From positions 1 through 64,000 of the forward strand of contig JAMPIV010012200.1 of assembly GCA_024509875.1 (NCBI GenBank): a stretch of 64,000 nucleotides of DNA. The letters are read 5' to 3'. Shown in pieces: positions 41,865 to 51,383 of the stretch (position 1 is its first letter; every line of letters begins with the position of its first letter). The DNA is from Oreohelix idahoensis. Lineage: Eukaryota > Mollusca > Gastropoda > Stylommatophora > Oreohelicidae. The translations under genes and the position numbers were made by a program. Below the pieces are notes generated by a model. The model was not told the origin of the DNA. It saw nothing but the letters and a program-made list of their open reading frames with translations, and did no database searches.

Positions 41865-42430
41865 ATCATCATTGCACTTTAGCTTCCCAAGGAGCATAGG
41901 CCTTCAACTAATTTACGCCAGATCCTCCTGGTATAAGATCTGCTCAAGGTCACTCTGCCTTCTTTATCACTTTCATGTCTGTCTTCAGTTCTCTCCTACA
42001 TTTGTTTCTCGGTCACCTTCTATCTTATCTATTCTCCACACCCAAAGGTCTTTTATATTTGGACTTGCGCCCTAATATAACCGGCTAGGTTGAACAGGAC
42101 GAGCCTCGCCAGACCGTGACAAAATTTTATTTAAAAAAAAAAACAAAAAAACCTCTACCTCTCTTAACCTAAGAATTCCTGACAAAATACTGTCTTGTAA
42201 TGCTAGCAGTAGGTTTTCCTCATTGTGTGTGTCCTATCCATTGCTAGTGCCTTCTTCTCATCTTTATTTCACTGGTTCCTGTCATACGTTGCATATTTGT
42301 GATCCTGTCTTACCATTTCAGTCCTTCTATTCAACACTATCACTTCTATGAGTTTTTTTTCTGCCATGTTTCAGGCTGATAGGCCTATAGTTGGACTGGC
42401 TTATCTTAAAGTCCAGTATAAATTAAGGTG
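41865..42430 (-). pseudogene. LINE-A 3' fragment interrupted by R2
   Basis: 41875-42040 is the complement of the LINE-A terminus (CCCAAGGAGCATAGGCCTTC) and 42155-42420 continues it (TGTCTTGTAATGCTAGCAGT, GTGTGTGTCCTATCCATTGC). An R2 copy separates the halves. Confidence 0.65.
42041..42150 (-). repeat. Short repeat R2 inserted in LINE-A
   Basis: AAAGGTCTTTTATATTTGGA, CTTGCGCCCTAATATAACCG, GCTAGGTTGAACAGGACGAG, then CCTCGCCAGACCGTGAC and an A-run. Orientation is opposite to the copies at 13150 and 30570. Confidence 0.75.
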
Positions 42431-42826
42431 ATATCAATGAATGGGATGCTATAGGCTATATATATATAGCCTATATATATGGCACAGCCTAAATGTTAGC
42501 AGACCTATTGCAATAATCAAATTTGTATAAGGGGTGGGGTACATAAGTGTTCTGGTGTATGTTTTTAACATAACTCAGAAAGTGACTAATCAAGCTAATA
42601 TAACTGAGTTTGGCATCTTGGCTGATGGGAAGAACGGCGAACTGGAGGATGCCATATTGGTCTATTTTTGGCAAGTGGCTTTGATTACGAATAATTATAT
42701 AATTGCAGTGGGTAAAGGGGAAGGATAGTTGAACAAGGTCTGCCATTTTGCCTGAGCGTTATCTATAGGCCTACGGATAAGTAACCGTATCACTTCGACA
42801 TATTGCAAAACACCCACTATTAAACT
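42431..42826. other. No gene seen; AT palindrome and TAGGCCTA octamers
   Basis: Contains GGCTATATATATATAGCC at 42456-42473. The overlapping short open frames on both strands (42489-42746) lack known motifs. Confidence 0.4.
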
Positions 42827-43145
42827 TCTTCTTCTTCTTTGATCTTTAGCCGCCGACCGTCAAAGCAGTCAGTGGCCATTACGCCTGGTGGCGTCTTGTA
42901 GAGCAACAACAAATTGATTCCACTTTGCTCGGTCGGCGGCCATCCTTCGTACAGTGCCCCAACTCTGGTTCATTCTTTGCATCTCAGCCTCCACAGTCCT
43001 CCGCCAAGTTGTTTTTGGTCGGCCTCTCTTTCGTTTTCCTTCAGGGGTCCATAGCATAGCTGTTCTTGTGATGGCATCGGGGTCTCTTCTGAGGACATGG
43101 CCAACCCAGCTCCAGCGTCTGCCAGCTATGATGGTGTGCATACTA
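42827..43145 (-). pseudogene. LINE-B 3' fragment
   Basis: Minus-strand LINE-B end with an intact 90-codon frame (43141-42869): MHTIIAGRRWSWVGHVLRRD, TMLWTPEGK-like block, KRGRPKTTWRRTVEAEMQRM, VRRMAADRAKWNQFVVAL. The tail is CTTCTTCTTCTTTGATC read backwards. A short 5'-truncated insertion. Confidence 0.85.
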
Positions 43146-43215
43146 TTAAACTACAGGCCTACAAAATCCAAATAAAATGAACGAAAAATATCCATTTCAA
43201 CATCTTAGCCTATAG

Positions 43216-43345
43216 GTTTTAAGGTAAGATCAGAATGAACGTCGCTAATCGTTCGGCACAGAATATTCACTTGCAGTTATTGCGTTATTTCCCTTCATAT
43301 TCTGTTCGGATAATTCAGCGACGTTCATTCCGATATTACCGGTTT
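43216..43345. repeat. Imperfect inverted repeat upstream of SF3A2
   Basis: GGTAAGATCAGAATGAACGT at the left and ACGTTCATTCCGATATTACC at the right form arms of about 40-45 bp around a 40-bp loop. The conserved ACAGAATATTC and GAATGAACGTCGCT parts are inverted. It may be a small MITE. Confidence 0.6.
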
Positions 43346-43537
43346 TAATTATGATATATAGGCCTAGGCCTAACGCCTCAGATTTCTAATTCCATAGGCC
43401 TAATAAATCATGCTCCCGAAATTTGTTACGTGCAAACACACTACACGGAGTCACAATATGACAGCGCCCAGTTCACCGCCCTTCCCCTCGGCCGGCATCT
43501 CTTTTGGAATAATTCAAAGAATATAAATTATTAATAC

Positions 43538-43606
43538 CTGAAATGTAGACGATGAGTAGAGGAACGTATGAATTACGAAGACTATAAAAATGTGTAAGTC
43601 GCCATT
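43538..43606 (-). promoter_or_regulatory. Candidate SF3A2 first exon (5' UTR) with YY1-type motif
   Basis: On the minus strand AAAAATGGCGAC (43609-43598) matches the YY1 core AANATGGCG, often found at start sites of animal housekeeping genes. It is followed by about 60 bp and a good donor, TTTCAG then GTATTAA at 43538/43537. With the acceptor at 41728 this would make a non-coding first exon and a 1.8-kb 5' UTR intron. The ATG in the motif opens a 7-codon upstream frame. Only splice-site logic and position support this. Confidence 0.35.
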
Positions 43607-43799
43607 TTTATTTTATTTTTCCGGTTCTCAGCACACAATATCAAGCTGCAAGGACTGCGCTGAATAATAGTAGATTTTAGTTTCGGTAATACATTCATAA
43701 TTTGTCAGAATTTTCAAAAAACAAAATAACAAAAGTAACTTAGTTTTAAAACGTAGCTTGGATAATCTTTAATTTTACATAGGGAAATTACAGAGGGTA

Positions 43800-43950
43800 C
43801 ATTTGGTGTTGTTTTTATTTCAGTTACCTCCCTTAGTACATGGTGTATGAAAAGTGATGCCACTTTCACGTATCGGCAGTTATTCATATTATTTGGAATT
43901 GAAAACAATATATATACTAATTAAAACCCATCAGAGGTTGAACGGGATAA
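43800..43950 (+). repeat. Dispersed repeat R3
   Basis: CACTTTCACGTATCGGCAGT, TATTTGGAATTGAAAACAAT and CAGAGGTTGAACGGGATAAT match 30010-30170 at about 80 percent by eye. Nature unknown. Confidence 0.55.
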
Positions 43951-43974
43951 TTCTTATCATCAAATTAAAAAGCT

Positions 43975-46275
43975 GTAAGAAAATGTAAAAGGATTTATGG
44001 AATGACCTTGAATGGAGGGCAGAAGACAGGATGACATGGCATGGATTGGTTGTGGGCAGTGTCGTAACTACCGCCCTGTTCGACAGGACACGTCATTGGG
44101 GCCCCGGGCATCAAGGGGGCCCCATCGAGTGGTCTGAAGGGACTGTCGCTCGTATACGTATCCTGTTAATTTTCGTTGTTCACGTGGTAAACGTTATTTC
44201 ATGTTCTAGTTTCTAATTCCTCATATATGAAAATGTCCATGGTACTTTAAAAAGGTTTTAAGTTCTGATTTGTCGAATTGTATAGCCAACCATGTGACAC
44301 AGTCGTGTTTTCTTGCTTTGCAATAAATAGTCTCTTAATTACTTATTCCGAACGTTATTTCCCTACAACTGACCTCTCTGATAGAGTTTCTATAAAAGGA
44401 ACGTTCCATTTAATTTGTGACCGGTGTGACGAAATATGATCGTTTAATTTTTGTGTGGCTTCTCTCCTTTCCTTTATTATCTAATTATTTCTTCATTTTA
44501 CGCACACACATTTGTGCAGTTATCACTCCTTTAATTTCTATACACTTTCTCACACTGAAATATTGTTATTTCACGGGTACTTGACTATCTTGAGGATTAA
44601 TTGTAATCGCTTAAAGTGGTCGCGCCAGCTTGAATGCAGACGGTAATCGTGAAAGTAATGGTTGACTTTGACGTAACTCATTTCCCACCCAGAGCAGGCG
44701 AGTGACCACATGTGTTTCGCGGTTGGTCACTGCGCCTCCCGACACCTCAGCGGGAGGGGACAAAGGAAGTCATACTGTCTGTCTGATGGAGCCGGCTGTG
44801 GTCCGCGTACGTCAGGAATTATCTGTCTGGCGGAAGATTTGAGTACGCGTGATAATCACTTTATCATTTTGTCCAGATATTATCGGCGTCTTTATTGCCG
44901 ATAAAACATGTCTGAAGAGACATTATGAGCAAGGTAGTCATTAGGGATGAGACCACAGATTTGTTGACAAGTCAATGTAATAACAAAGGAAGTAATCATG
45001 CCATATTTTAAAGATAGGTCATGGGTTTAAATTTTTAACGTGATAACTTTAAAGACGCGAGGAAGAATTAAAATTGACACCCCGACCCCTAGTTCTAAGA
45101 GCAGGACTGGTTCAATCGAGAGCAGGAAAATAACAATAGCTCTGATTGGCAAGTTTGTCGGACACCACATATAAGCTTGGAGGAAGAAATGAGAATACAA
45201 CCTAGCAAATTCAGAGACTAAGACAGACTGCATTACAGTGTCAGAAGAGCAACTCCAGGAGCAAGAGAAGAATCAGACAGAATTCCAAATTAAATAAGAC
45301 AAGACCGAAGTATTTGAACATCTTTGAAACTTAAAAGAAAACCCTCATTTTTAAATACCAAGACTGTATACCTAGGAATCAAAGCACCCGTCATAAGAGG
45401 GATTATAAATTTACCCCCAGAGCAAGTGTTCGAAGCATCTAATATAAGTTGCTCTGTCCATTCATCTGTGCCAGGAGATTGTAGATCCCAAGTTGGGTTC
45501 ATGGTACGAGACCAGTTGGTAGTAAGAGTTTCTACGCCACTAGTTTGTAATTCAAGAGCTGGGATTCGACACTAACCACCTACATTGGACGAGTTGTGTA
45601 GAGAAGTGCCCTCATCACACAAGACTTGACGAAACACCTGCGGCAGTACTCAATCATTTGAAAATCTAAGTGCTTATTAAAAGGCGAACGCAACGGACTT
45701 TTATAATTCCCCTATCAGGTCTCCATGAAGACACTTTTTTATCTAAATTTCACTTATCATTCATACGTATTTTAAACTGTTAAAGAATAATTAATTATTA
45801 AATATGTTACGTGTTTTAAAAAATTTATAGTTATGAGAGCGTACGTATATATCAAACTATATTTATATCTATTTAGCCAATAAATAATAATAAGGGATTT
45901 TGCTGAATTAACTCAGCAGGGGGCTTGAACGAGCTAATTATTGCATAGCGCATTTTCACGAAAGGAAGCGGGTCAGATACTAAAGTTAACATTCCTCTGC
46001 CCCCTGCAGCATTGTTCTTGACATCTGAAATATCTTGTGGACCTACCTTGAGGTAGAAGCTTCATTATCCGTCTACCTGCAACTCTGCCAAGAGTAATCT
46101 TGTGCGAAGGTAGACACCTTTGAAGACCCACATTAGATACTCTAAGTTTTGGCCACTGTTGGACCACTACTGCAGAGCGCAGGGGAGGCAATCCGTGACA
46201 CCCAGGGACCCCATAAATTGTAGTTACGCTACTGGTTATGGGCCTATGCTCCTTATGGAGCTAAAGAATAGTGAT
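43975..46275 (+). pseudogene. LINE-A 3' end split by a hAT-type element
   Basis: Left part 43975-44056 (GGAATGACCTTGAATGGAGG, ATGACATGGCATGGATTGG) and right part 46235-46275 (GGGCCTATGCTCCTTATGGA) join into a normal LINE-A terminus once the insert and one copy of its 8-bp duplication are removed. Confidence 0.8.
44057..46234. mobile_element. hAT-type transposon, 2178 bp, 8-bp target duplication
   Basis: The ends are inverted repeats: CAGTGTCGTAACTAC at the left and GTAGTTACGCTACTG at the right. They are flanked by GTTGTGGG (44049-44056) and GTTATGGG (46235-46242), an 8-bp duplication with one mismatch. CAG...CTG ends and 8-bp duplications are typical of hAT elements. No hAT transposase (no BED finger or dimerisation block) is visible. 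The interior (44200-46100) is AT-rich with short frames only, so it is non-autonomous and carries over 1.8 kb of unassigned sequence. Confidence 0.82.
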
Positions 46276-46460
46276 GACTGCGCTTTCCTTATTATGCGCA
46301 CAGTTTTAGAAAGGGAATGTTATAAATAGCACAAGGGAAAATATCCCGACTGCCTCTTACTTTGTGAGTATAAAGAGGAGGAAAGGGTGGGATGGAGGGG
46401 TCAGAGGTAAGACAAAGAACAAATAAGACCAGTGTTCCCCCAGACAATTCGTAAAAGGCA
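46243..46460. other. No gene seen
   Basis: Unassigned sequence between the LINE-A end and the small 57-bp array. Confidence 0.4.
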
Positions 46461-46585
46461 ACGAAGGTGAGGTTGTGTCTCGGCCTGGCATCACCATCAT
46501 CAGCTGCATTCTCCACAACGAAGGTGAGGTTGTGTCTCGGCCTGGCATCATCATCATCAGCTGCATTCTCCACAACGAAGGTGAG
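46461..46585 (-). repeat. 57-bp minisatellite, 2.2 copies, left of the Gypsy insertion
   Basis: Same unit as at 54578-55128: AACGAAGGTGAGGTTGTGTC, TCGGCCTGGCATCACCATCA, TCAGCTGCATTCTCCAC. The array breaks at GGTGAG (46585) where the LTR element begins and resumes at GTGAG (52558). Confidence 0.9.
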
Positions 46586-46848
46586 TGTTACGCCCTTTTT
46601 CACCCTGGGTATTTTAAGGGTGTAGGACTTAACAGTATTGTGTGTTGACACAAGTCTAACTGTTATTAAAAGGATACGCATCAGCGTAATTAAGTATGGT
46701 TAATAATATTTAAATTAGTTGTGCACGAAAGAGCACACATTTGGTGCGGTATTAAATTGAAGGGGTTGATAATGATTTTTGATGACGTAGTGTGGAGAGA
46801 TTCAAGATGTCAGCCAGACCTGTCAGAGGTTGGTCTGTATTGTTCATA
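46586..46848 (+). repeat. 5' LTR, truncated to the first 263 bp
   Basis: About 97 percent identical by eye to 51384-51646, starting TGTTACGCCCTTTTTCACCC and ending TTGTTCATAG. Identity stops at 46848; what follows (TTAGTAAGTAATTGTGCAG) is not found in the 3' copy. Most of the 5' LTR and the primer-binding site appear lost. Confidence 0.85.
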
Positions 46849-46972
46849 GTTAGTAAGTAATTGTGCAGTTCTATGGACAGGAACTTATTGCACTTGTAAG
46901 AGATAAATAAATTTTAAATCATTTGGAAAAATCTTTCAAAGGAAGTAAGATTACGCATACACATTTGTCATA

Positions 46973-48970
46973 ATGGCATCTTTGGATTACTTCATTAAAC
47001 AAGGTAAATCCCTTGGTATGACTCCTGAAGAAGTAAAACAATTCACACTTGTCGAATATCACAAGGTTCAGAAGCTAGAAGCAAAAAAATTAGAAGCGGA
47101 AGACAAAAGACTTCAATTAGAACTTGAAAATAGGAAATTGGCCGCTGAGGAAAATGAAAGAAAACTTCAATTAGAAATTGAAAATAGAAAATTGGCCGCT
47201 GAAGAAAATGAAAGAAAACTTCAGATAGAACTTGAGAATAAGAAAATGGAACTTGAAAATAGGAAATTGGCCGCTGAGGAAAATGAAAGAAAACTTCAAT
47301 TAGAAATTGAAAATAGGAAATTGGCCGCTGAAGAAAATGAAAAAAGATTTCACCTTGAGGCTGCTAATAATGAAAGAAGATTTCAGCTTGAGGCTGCTGA
47401 AAATGAAAATAGAAGACAACATGAACAAAAAGTGATGGCATTAGAGCTTGAGAAAATTAGATTAACGAATGAAGGCAATTCTCACAACGCTCAGGTTGGT
47501 CAAGCTTCCTCTAACAAAGAAAATAATAGGTATGTTAACTTAAAATTGCCACGATTTAATCCACCGGCAGACGATATACTATTTTATTTAGATAGGTTTC
47601 AGACAATATGCGAAGCCAACAAGATTGAAAAATCACAGTATTGCGCACATTTGTTACCGTTACTTACAGGCGAAGCAATGACAGTATTTAATCTGTTGAA
47701 AGATACTGACAAAAATAATTATGATGCTACCAGAGCTGCTTTGCTTAGAAAATTCCAACTTAATGAGGATGGTTATCGTTTACGTTTTAAATCACTGTTA
47801 CCGGAAAACGGAAAGGATTTTAGTGATTTTATCTCACACATACGTCTCACATTTGACAGATGGGTTGAACTGTCCAAAATAGAACGTTCCTATGACGCTC
47901 TTGTGGATTTATTGCTCCGTGATAAGGTCATGTCTTCGGTTAACCCGTCATTTCTTTCGTTCCTGCATGAACGTAAGCCAGCAAATTTAACTGACATGGA
48001 GCAAAACTGTAGACAATATTGTACTGCCCATCCAAACATGGTAGTTAGCAATTCTCATGTTAGAGAAGAACTGCCTGTTGCATTTGCCGTGCAACAAGGA
48101 AATCATTTCCGAAATCGTTCTCTCAGTAATGATAGAAACTTTAAAAAGGGAGATAACAAGAATTTCAATTCTTTTAAAGGGAAATCATTTAGAAATGGCT
48201 CTCCATATCATCAAAATTGGGATCAATCTCACATGTCACGTGATTTTAACAAGAATAATTCTGGTAATTATCAAGGTAATAATTACAACAATAATTGGCA
48301 GTCCAGATCAAATTTTTCTAATAACCGACATAACTCTCCAAACAAACAGTATAATCAAAGGGATAATAGTTATTACAATAATTGGAGATCAAATCAAAAT
48401 GGTAATCCCAATAGCCATAATAATTATAACAATTTTAGAGACAATAGTCGGAATCGATCTCGAGGTAGAGATAGATCTTCCAACGGTAGATCGCATCACC
48501 AGGCTAATTCTGCTCAGTGTAATGCACAAAGTAATGTAGATCAGGATACAAATGTTAATCCTCATAATGCATCGTCTTGTTCTCTTGATTTTGAGCAGGC
48601 CAAACTTTGCCATGAATGCACGACTTTGTTCCAGCCCAAGGCGATCACTACGCTGAGTTGCGGACATGTTTTACCAAGCCTTCCTGCGATGTCCACAGCC
48701 ATGTCAGCATCTACACATGATGGAACAGGGTCTCTAACCTTACATAAAGGATTTGCTAACAAAATTCCTGTCTCTATCCTTTTTGATACAGGTTGTTCCA
48801 CCATCGGCATCAGACATTCGTTAGTCCACCCGTCATGCGCAACGGGGAAAACTGTGAAGTGCGTCACGTTTGGCGGCACAGTTGAGACTTTCCCAATGGC
48901 GATTATTGAATTAGATACACCGTTTTTTTACAGGGAAAATACGTGCCCGTCTTCTTCCTGCACCAATTAG
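46973..48970 (+). CDS. Gypsy Gag with start of the aspartic protease, 665 residues
   Basis: Open from ATG 46973 to TAG 48970. Residues 1-30 (MASLDYFIKQGKSLGMTPEE) form the N-terminus. Residues 35-170 are a charged coiled coil made of repeated ENRKLAAEENERKLQLEIE units. Residues 185-360 look like a retrotransposon Gag capsid domain (LKLPRFNPPADDILFYLDRF, LLPLLTGEAMTVFNLL, LRKFQL, FSDFISHIRLTFDRWVEL). Residues 370-530 are Asn, Arg and Ser-rich, a likely RNA-binding nucleocapsid without a standard CCHC knuckle. The protease begins near 600 with the catalytic ILFDTGCSTIG. The frame then ends early, and the matching protease C-terminus lies in the +1 frame beyond a T7 run (48923-48929). Confidence 0.85.
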   Translation: MASLDYFIKQGKSLGMTPEEVKQFTLVEYHKVQKLEAKKLEAEDKRLQLELENRKLAAEENERKLQLEIENRKLAAEENERKLQIELENKKMELENRKLAAEENERKLQLEIENRKLAAEENEKRFHLEAANNERRFQLEAAENENRRQHEQKVMALELEKIRLTNEGNSHNAQVGQASSNKENNRYVNLKLPRFNPPADDILFYLDRFQTICEANKIEKSQYCAHLLPLLTGEAMTVFNLLKDTDKNNYDATRAALLRKFQLNEDGYRLRFKSLLPENGKDFSDFISHIRLTFDRWVELSKIERSYDALVDLLLRDKVMSSVNPSFLSFLHERKPANLTDMEQNCRQYCTAHPNMVVSNSHVREELPVAFAVQQGNHFRNRSLSNDRNFKKGDNKNFNSFKGKSFRNGSPYHQNWDQSHMSRDFNKNNSGNYQGNNYNNNWQSRSNFSNNRHNSPNKQYNQRDNSYYNNWRSNQNGNPNSHNNYNNFRDNSRNRSRGRDRSSNGRSHHQANSAQCNAQSNVDQDTNVNPHNASSCSLDFEQAKLCHECTTLFQPKAITTLSCGHVLPSLPAMSTAMSASTHDGTGSLTLHKGFANKIPVSILFDTGCSTIGIRHSLVHPSCATGKTVKCVTFGGTVETFPMAIIELDTPFFYRENTCPSSSCTN

Positions 48971-49451
48971 TGATTTGATAATTGGTCGTATACATGGTGT
49001 AAAAGAGTGTACCCCACAGCAGATTGCTACTTGGGAAAAGCAACACTTACATGCTGCTTATGCAGTTGCCACTATGCCTAAATCTCATTACCAGTTACAT
49101 TCAGCAAACGTGATACGTTCAGCTAATGTGGTGGGAACTTGTAGTACTAATGATACCATTATACATTATACTAATTTTTGTGCTCCTTCGAGCCCCTTAC
49201 GACATACTTCGTTTCAGCAACACTCTAATCATAATGCTTCTTTATATACTATCCAAGAGGAAGATTCCTCTGTGGTGGGTGATACGCACACTACCTTTGA
49301 CACGTCAACTGAATCTACATTCAGTCACGTGGATTCCAATTCCTATCCTTCACAGACTTGTGAATTCGTTACCACATGTACGGATTTATTTAGTCGTACA
49401 TTGGTATTTCTTGTAGGACTATTTAACTTCCTTTCTGGGCTCAGTATCTAG
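48930..49451 (+). CDS. Protease C-terminus and spacer in the +1 frame (broken)
   Basis: Beyond the T run this frame reads FFTGKIRARLLPAPISDLII then GRIHGV. The LIIGRIHG part fits the end of a retropepsin (ILG-type motif). It continues into TPQQIATWEKQHLHAAYA and an unassigned Ser, Thr and His-rich region, ending in a hydrophobic LVFLVGLFNFLSGLSI at TAG 49451. Where the RT palm should follow there is only this spacer. It is a +1 shift relative to Gag, by mutation or by frameshifting. Confidence 0.6.
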   Translation, partial: TGKIRARLLPAPISDLIIGRIHGVKECTPQQIATWEKQHLHAAYAVATMPKSHYQLHSANVIRSANVVGTCSTNDTIIHYTNFCAPSSPLRHTSFQQHSNHNASLYTIQEEDSSVVGDTHTTFDTSTESTFSHVDSNSYPSQTCEFVTTCTDLFSRTLVFLVGLFNFLSGLSI

Positions 49452-49551
49452 CTGGTCATGTGCTTTTTATCGCACTCACTACTCTTCTTTTAAATTTCGA
49501 TACCCATCTAGATTCACACATGCCTGGTTTGGTATCTGTATTATATTTCTA

Positions 49552-50481
49552 ATGTTTCTTTTGTCATTGCACAGTACACAGGCTATGACATTAGTTCATC
49601 CTGTACAATCCATACTATTACCGACTGAATTTTCTTCATCTCACAATCTGATACCTAAACCATCTAAAGTATATGTTGGTTTTCATGATCCTTTTCATGG
49701 ATTGAACACATTATTGTCCACTCTAAATGTGTATAACCTAACGGCTAAACCATCTAAAGCATATGTTGGTTTTCATGACATATCATTTTTAGGTCATCGT
49801 GTTGGTCACGGTCTGTTATATACTGAGGACAATAATGTTTCTAAAATCCTTAATATCACGGCACCTAAGACAAAAAAACAAGTCAGAAGTCTTTTAGGGC
49901 TAATTCAATTCTATGGGAGATTCATTCCTCACTTATCTACCATCACTGCACCTTTCTCTACGTTGTTAAAGAAGGGCGCAGCTAACATGATTCGGTGGTC
50001 GCAAGAACATCAAATCACGTTGGATATCATTAAATCATATTTTTCTGCTGCACCTGTTTTACGGTTGCCTAATGCAGACCTAATTTTTGTGCTTCGCAGC
50101 GATGCGTCAAATTTTGGAATAGGCGCAGCATTACTACAGGAGTACGCAGGTACATTGCACCCAGTAATGTACGTGTCCAGAAAATTGACGCCTACAGAGA
50201 AAAATTATTCAGTCTTGGATAAAGAACTTTTGGCAATGGTGTGGTCAATAACCAAGCTACAACGATTTTTATTGGGAGCACATTTCATCGTGGAAACAGA
50301 TCAGCGTGCTCTTACTGCTCTTAACAACAGAGATGTGAAGTCATCGAAATCCACGAGGTACGCAATAGCTTTACAGCCGTACCACTTTACGATCCGCGCA
50401 ATCCCTGGGTCAGAAAATGTACTCGCCGATGTTCTCTCTCGTTGTCCTCATGAGTCGAGCGAGCCTCTGCGCCCTACATAG
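49552..50481 (+). pseudogene. Gypsy RT thumb and RNase H, 309 residues, RT palm missing
   Basis: The frame starts with non-conserved sequence, then NLTAKPSKAYVGFHDISFLG and VRSLLGLIQFYGRFIPHLST, which are the end of the Gypsy RT. RNase H follows: LRSDASNFGIGAALLQ (first Asp), KNYSVLDKELLAMVWSITKL (Glu), FIVETDQRALTAL (second Asp), RYAIALQPYHFTIRAIPGSE and NVLADVLSR (last Asp). RNase H looks intact. The RT fingers, palm and YVDD are absent. A near-copy of the KPSKAYVGFHD segment (IPKPSKVYVGFHD) lies 90 bp upstream, so the deletion is bounded by a short repeat. Confidence 0.8.
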
Positions 50482-51360
50482 AGTAACGCCTCTACACGGA
50501 CAGTTCCTCAATTGTGACTTACTACTCAAGGAACCTTGCTTCGTTCAGTAATATTATTATTATTAACTTTTATGCTAGTTTTGTGTCTACATTGACATTC
50601 CAGTAATTTTGTATATACAGTTTTCCATTGATAGACTACAATAACTTGAACTTAGAAATAATAGACTATTATGTGAATTTAACATTTCAGAGTGATAACA
50701 TTTTAATTCAAACGTAACATTGTGAAATTATTGACAGTCATCAAATATAACATTACTACTTCGTGACTTTTGTCAACAGTGGCTTTAGTTTGGATTAATG
50801 ACATTTTAAGGCAATGAACTCTGTGCTTTAACTATTAACAATTAAACTAACTTGGTTGTGTTTAATATTTAATATAGTAAATAGCAATTATATTATTATA
50901 TGAGTGCGAGTTCATAGCGCTAGTAATTTTCGCTCATAACATATGTAGAATATTAGCACTCGTACTTCATTAGTATCGCTAATTATTGCTACGCAATTTC
51001 AGGTGTGTTGTTTACTTCGCGTAGTTTATTTGCATTCTTCCTCATTCATACCTCATGGTTATATGCATTCATATTCCATGTAATTGAATTCATTTATTGA
51101 AATGTTTTCTTTCTTTTAACATTTTGTTTGATTATTATCATCCTTAGTCATTTATTTTCTCTATTGTTACTACAATTGCCACATTTTGGTTGATAGTAGT
51201 TCTACAATTCCTTACATTGTCTTTCGTTCATTTGAGTTGGATTTTTAAATTTCTTCCTTCACTATTATTACTTTCTTTAGTATAATAAGATTGATATGAT
51301 GTATTATTTATAATTTGATCGACCTCTACGAGTTATTCAAGTAATAAAATAAATACATTT
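50482..51360. other. Gypsy 3' region without integrase
   Basis: Between the RNase H stop (CTACATAGAG) and the polypurine tract there are 880 bp of AT-rich DNA. No HHCC zinc-binding motif, DDE core or chromodomain-like frame is visible. Confidence 0.65.
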
Positions 51361-51383
51361 TTTCCCGGGGGGTTGAGGTAATC

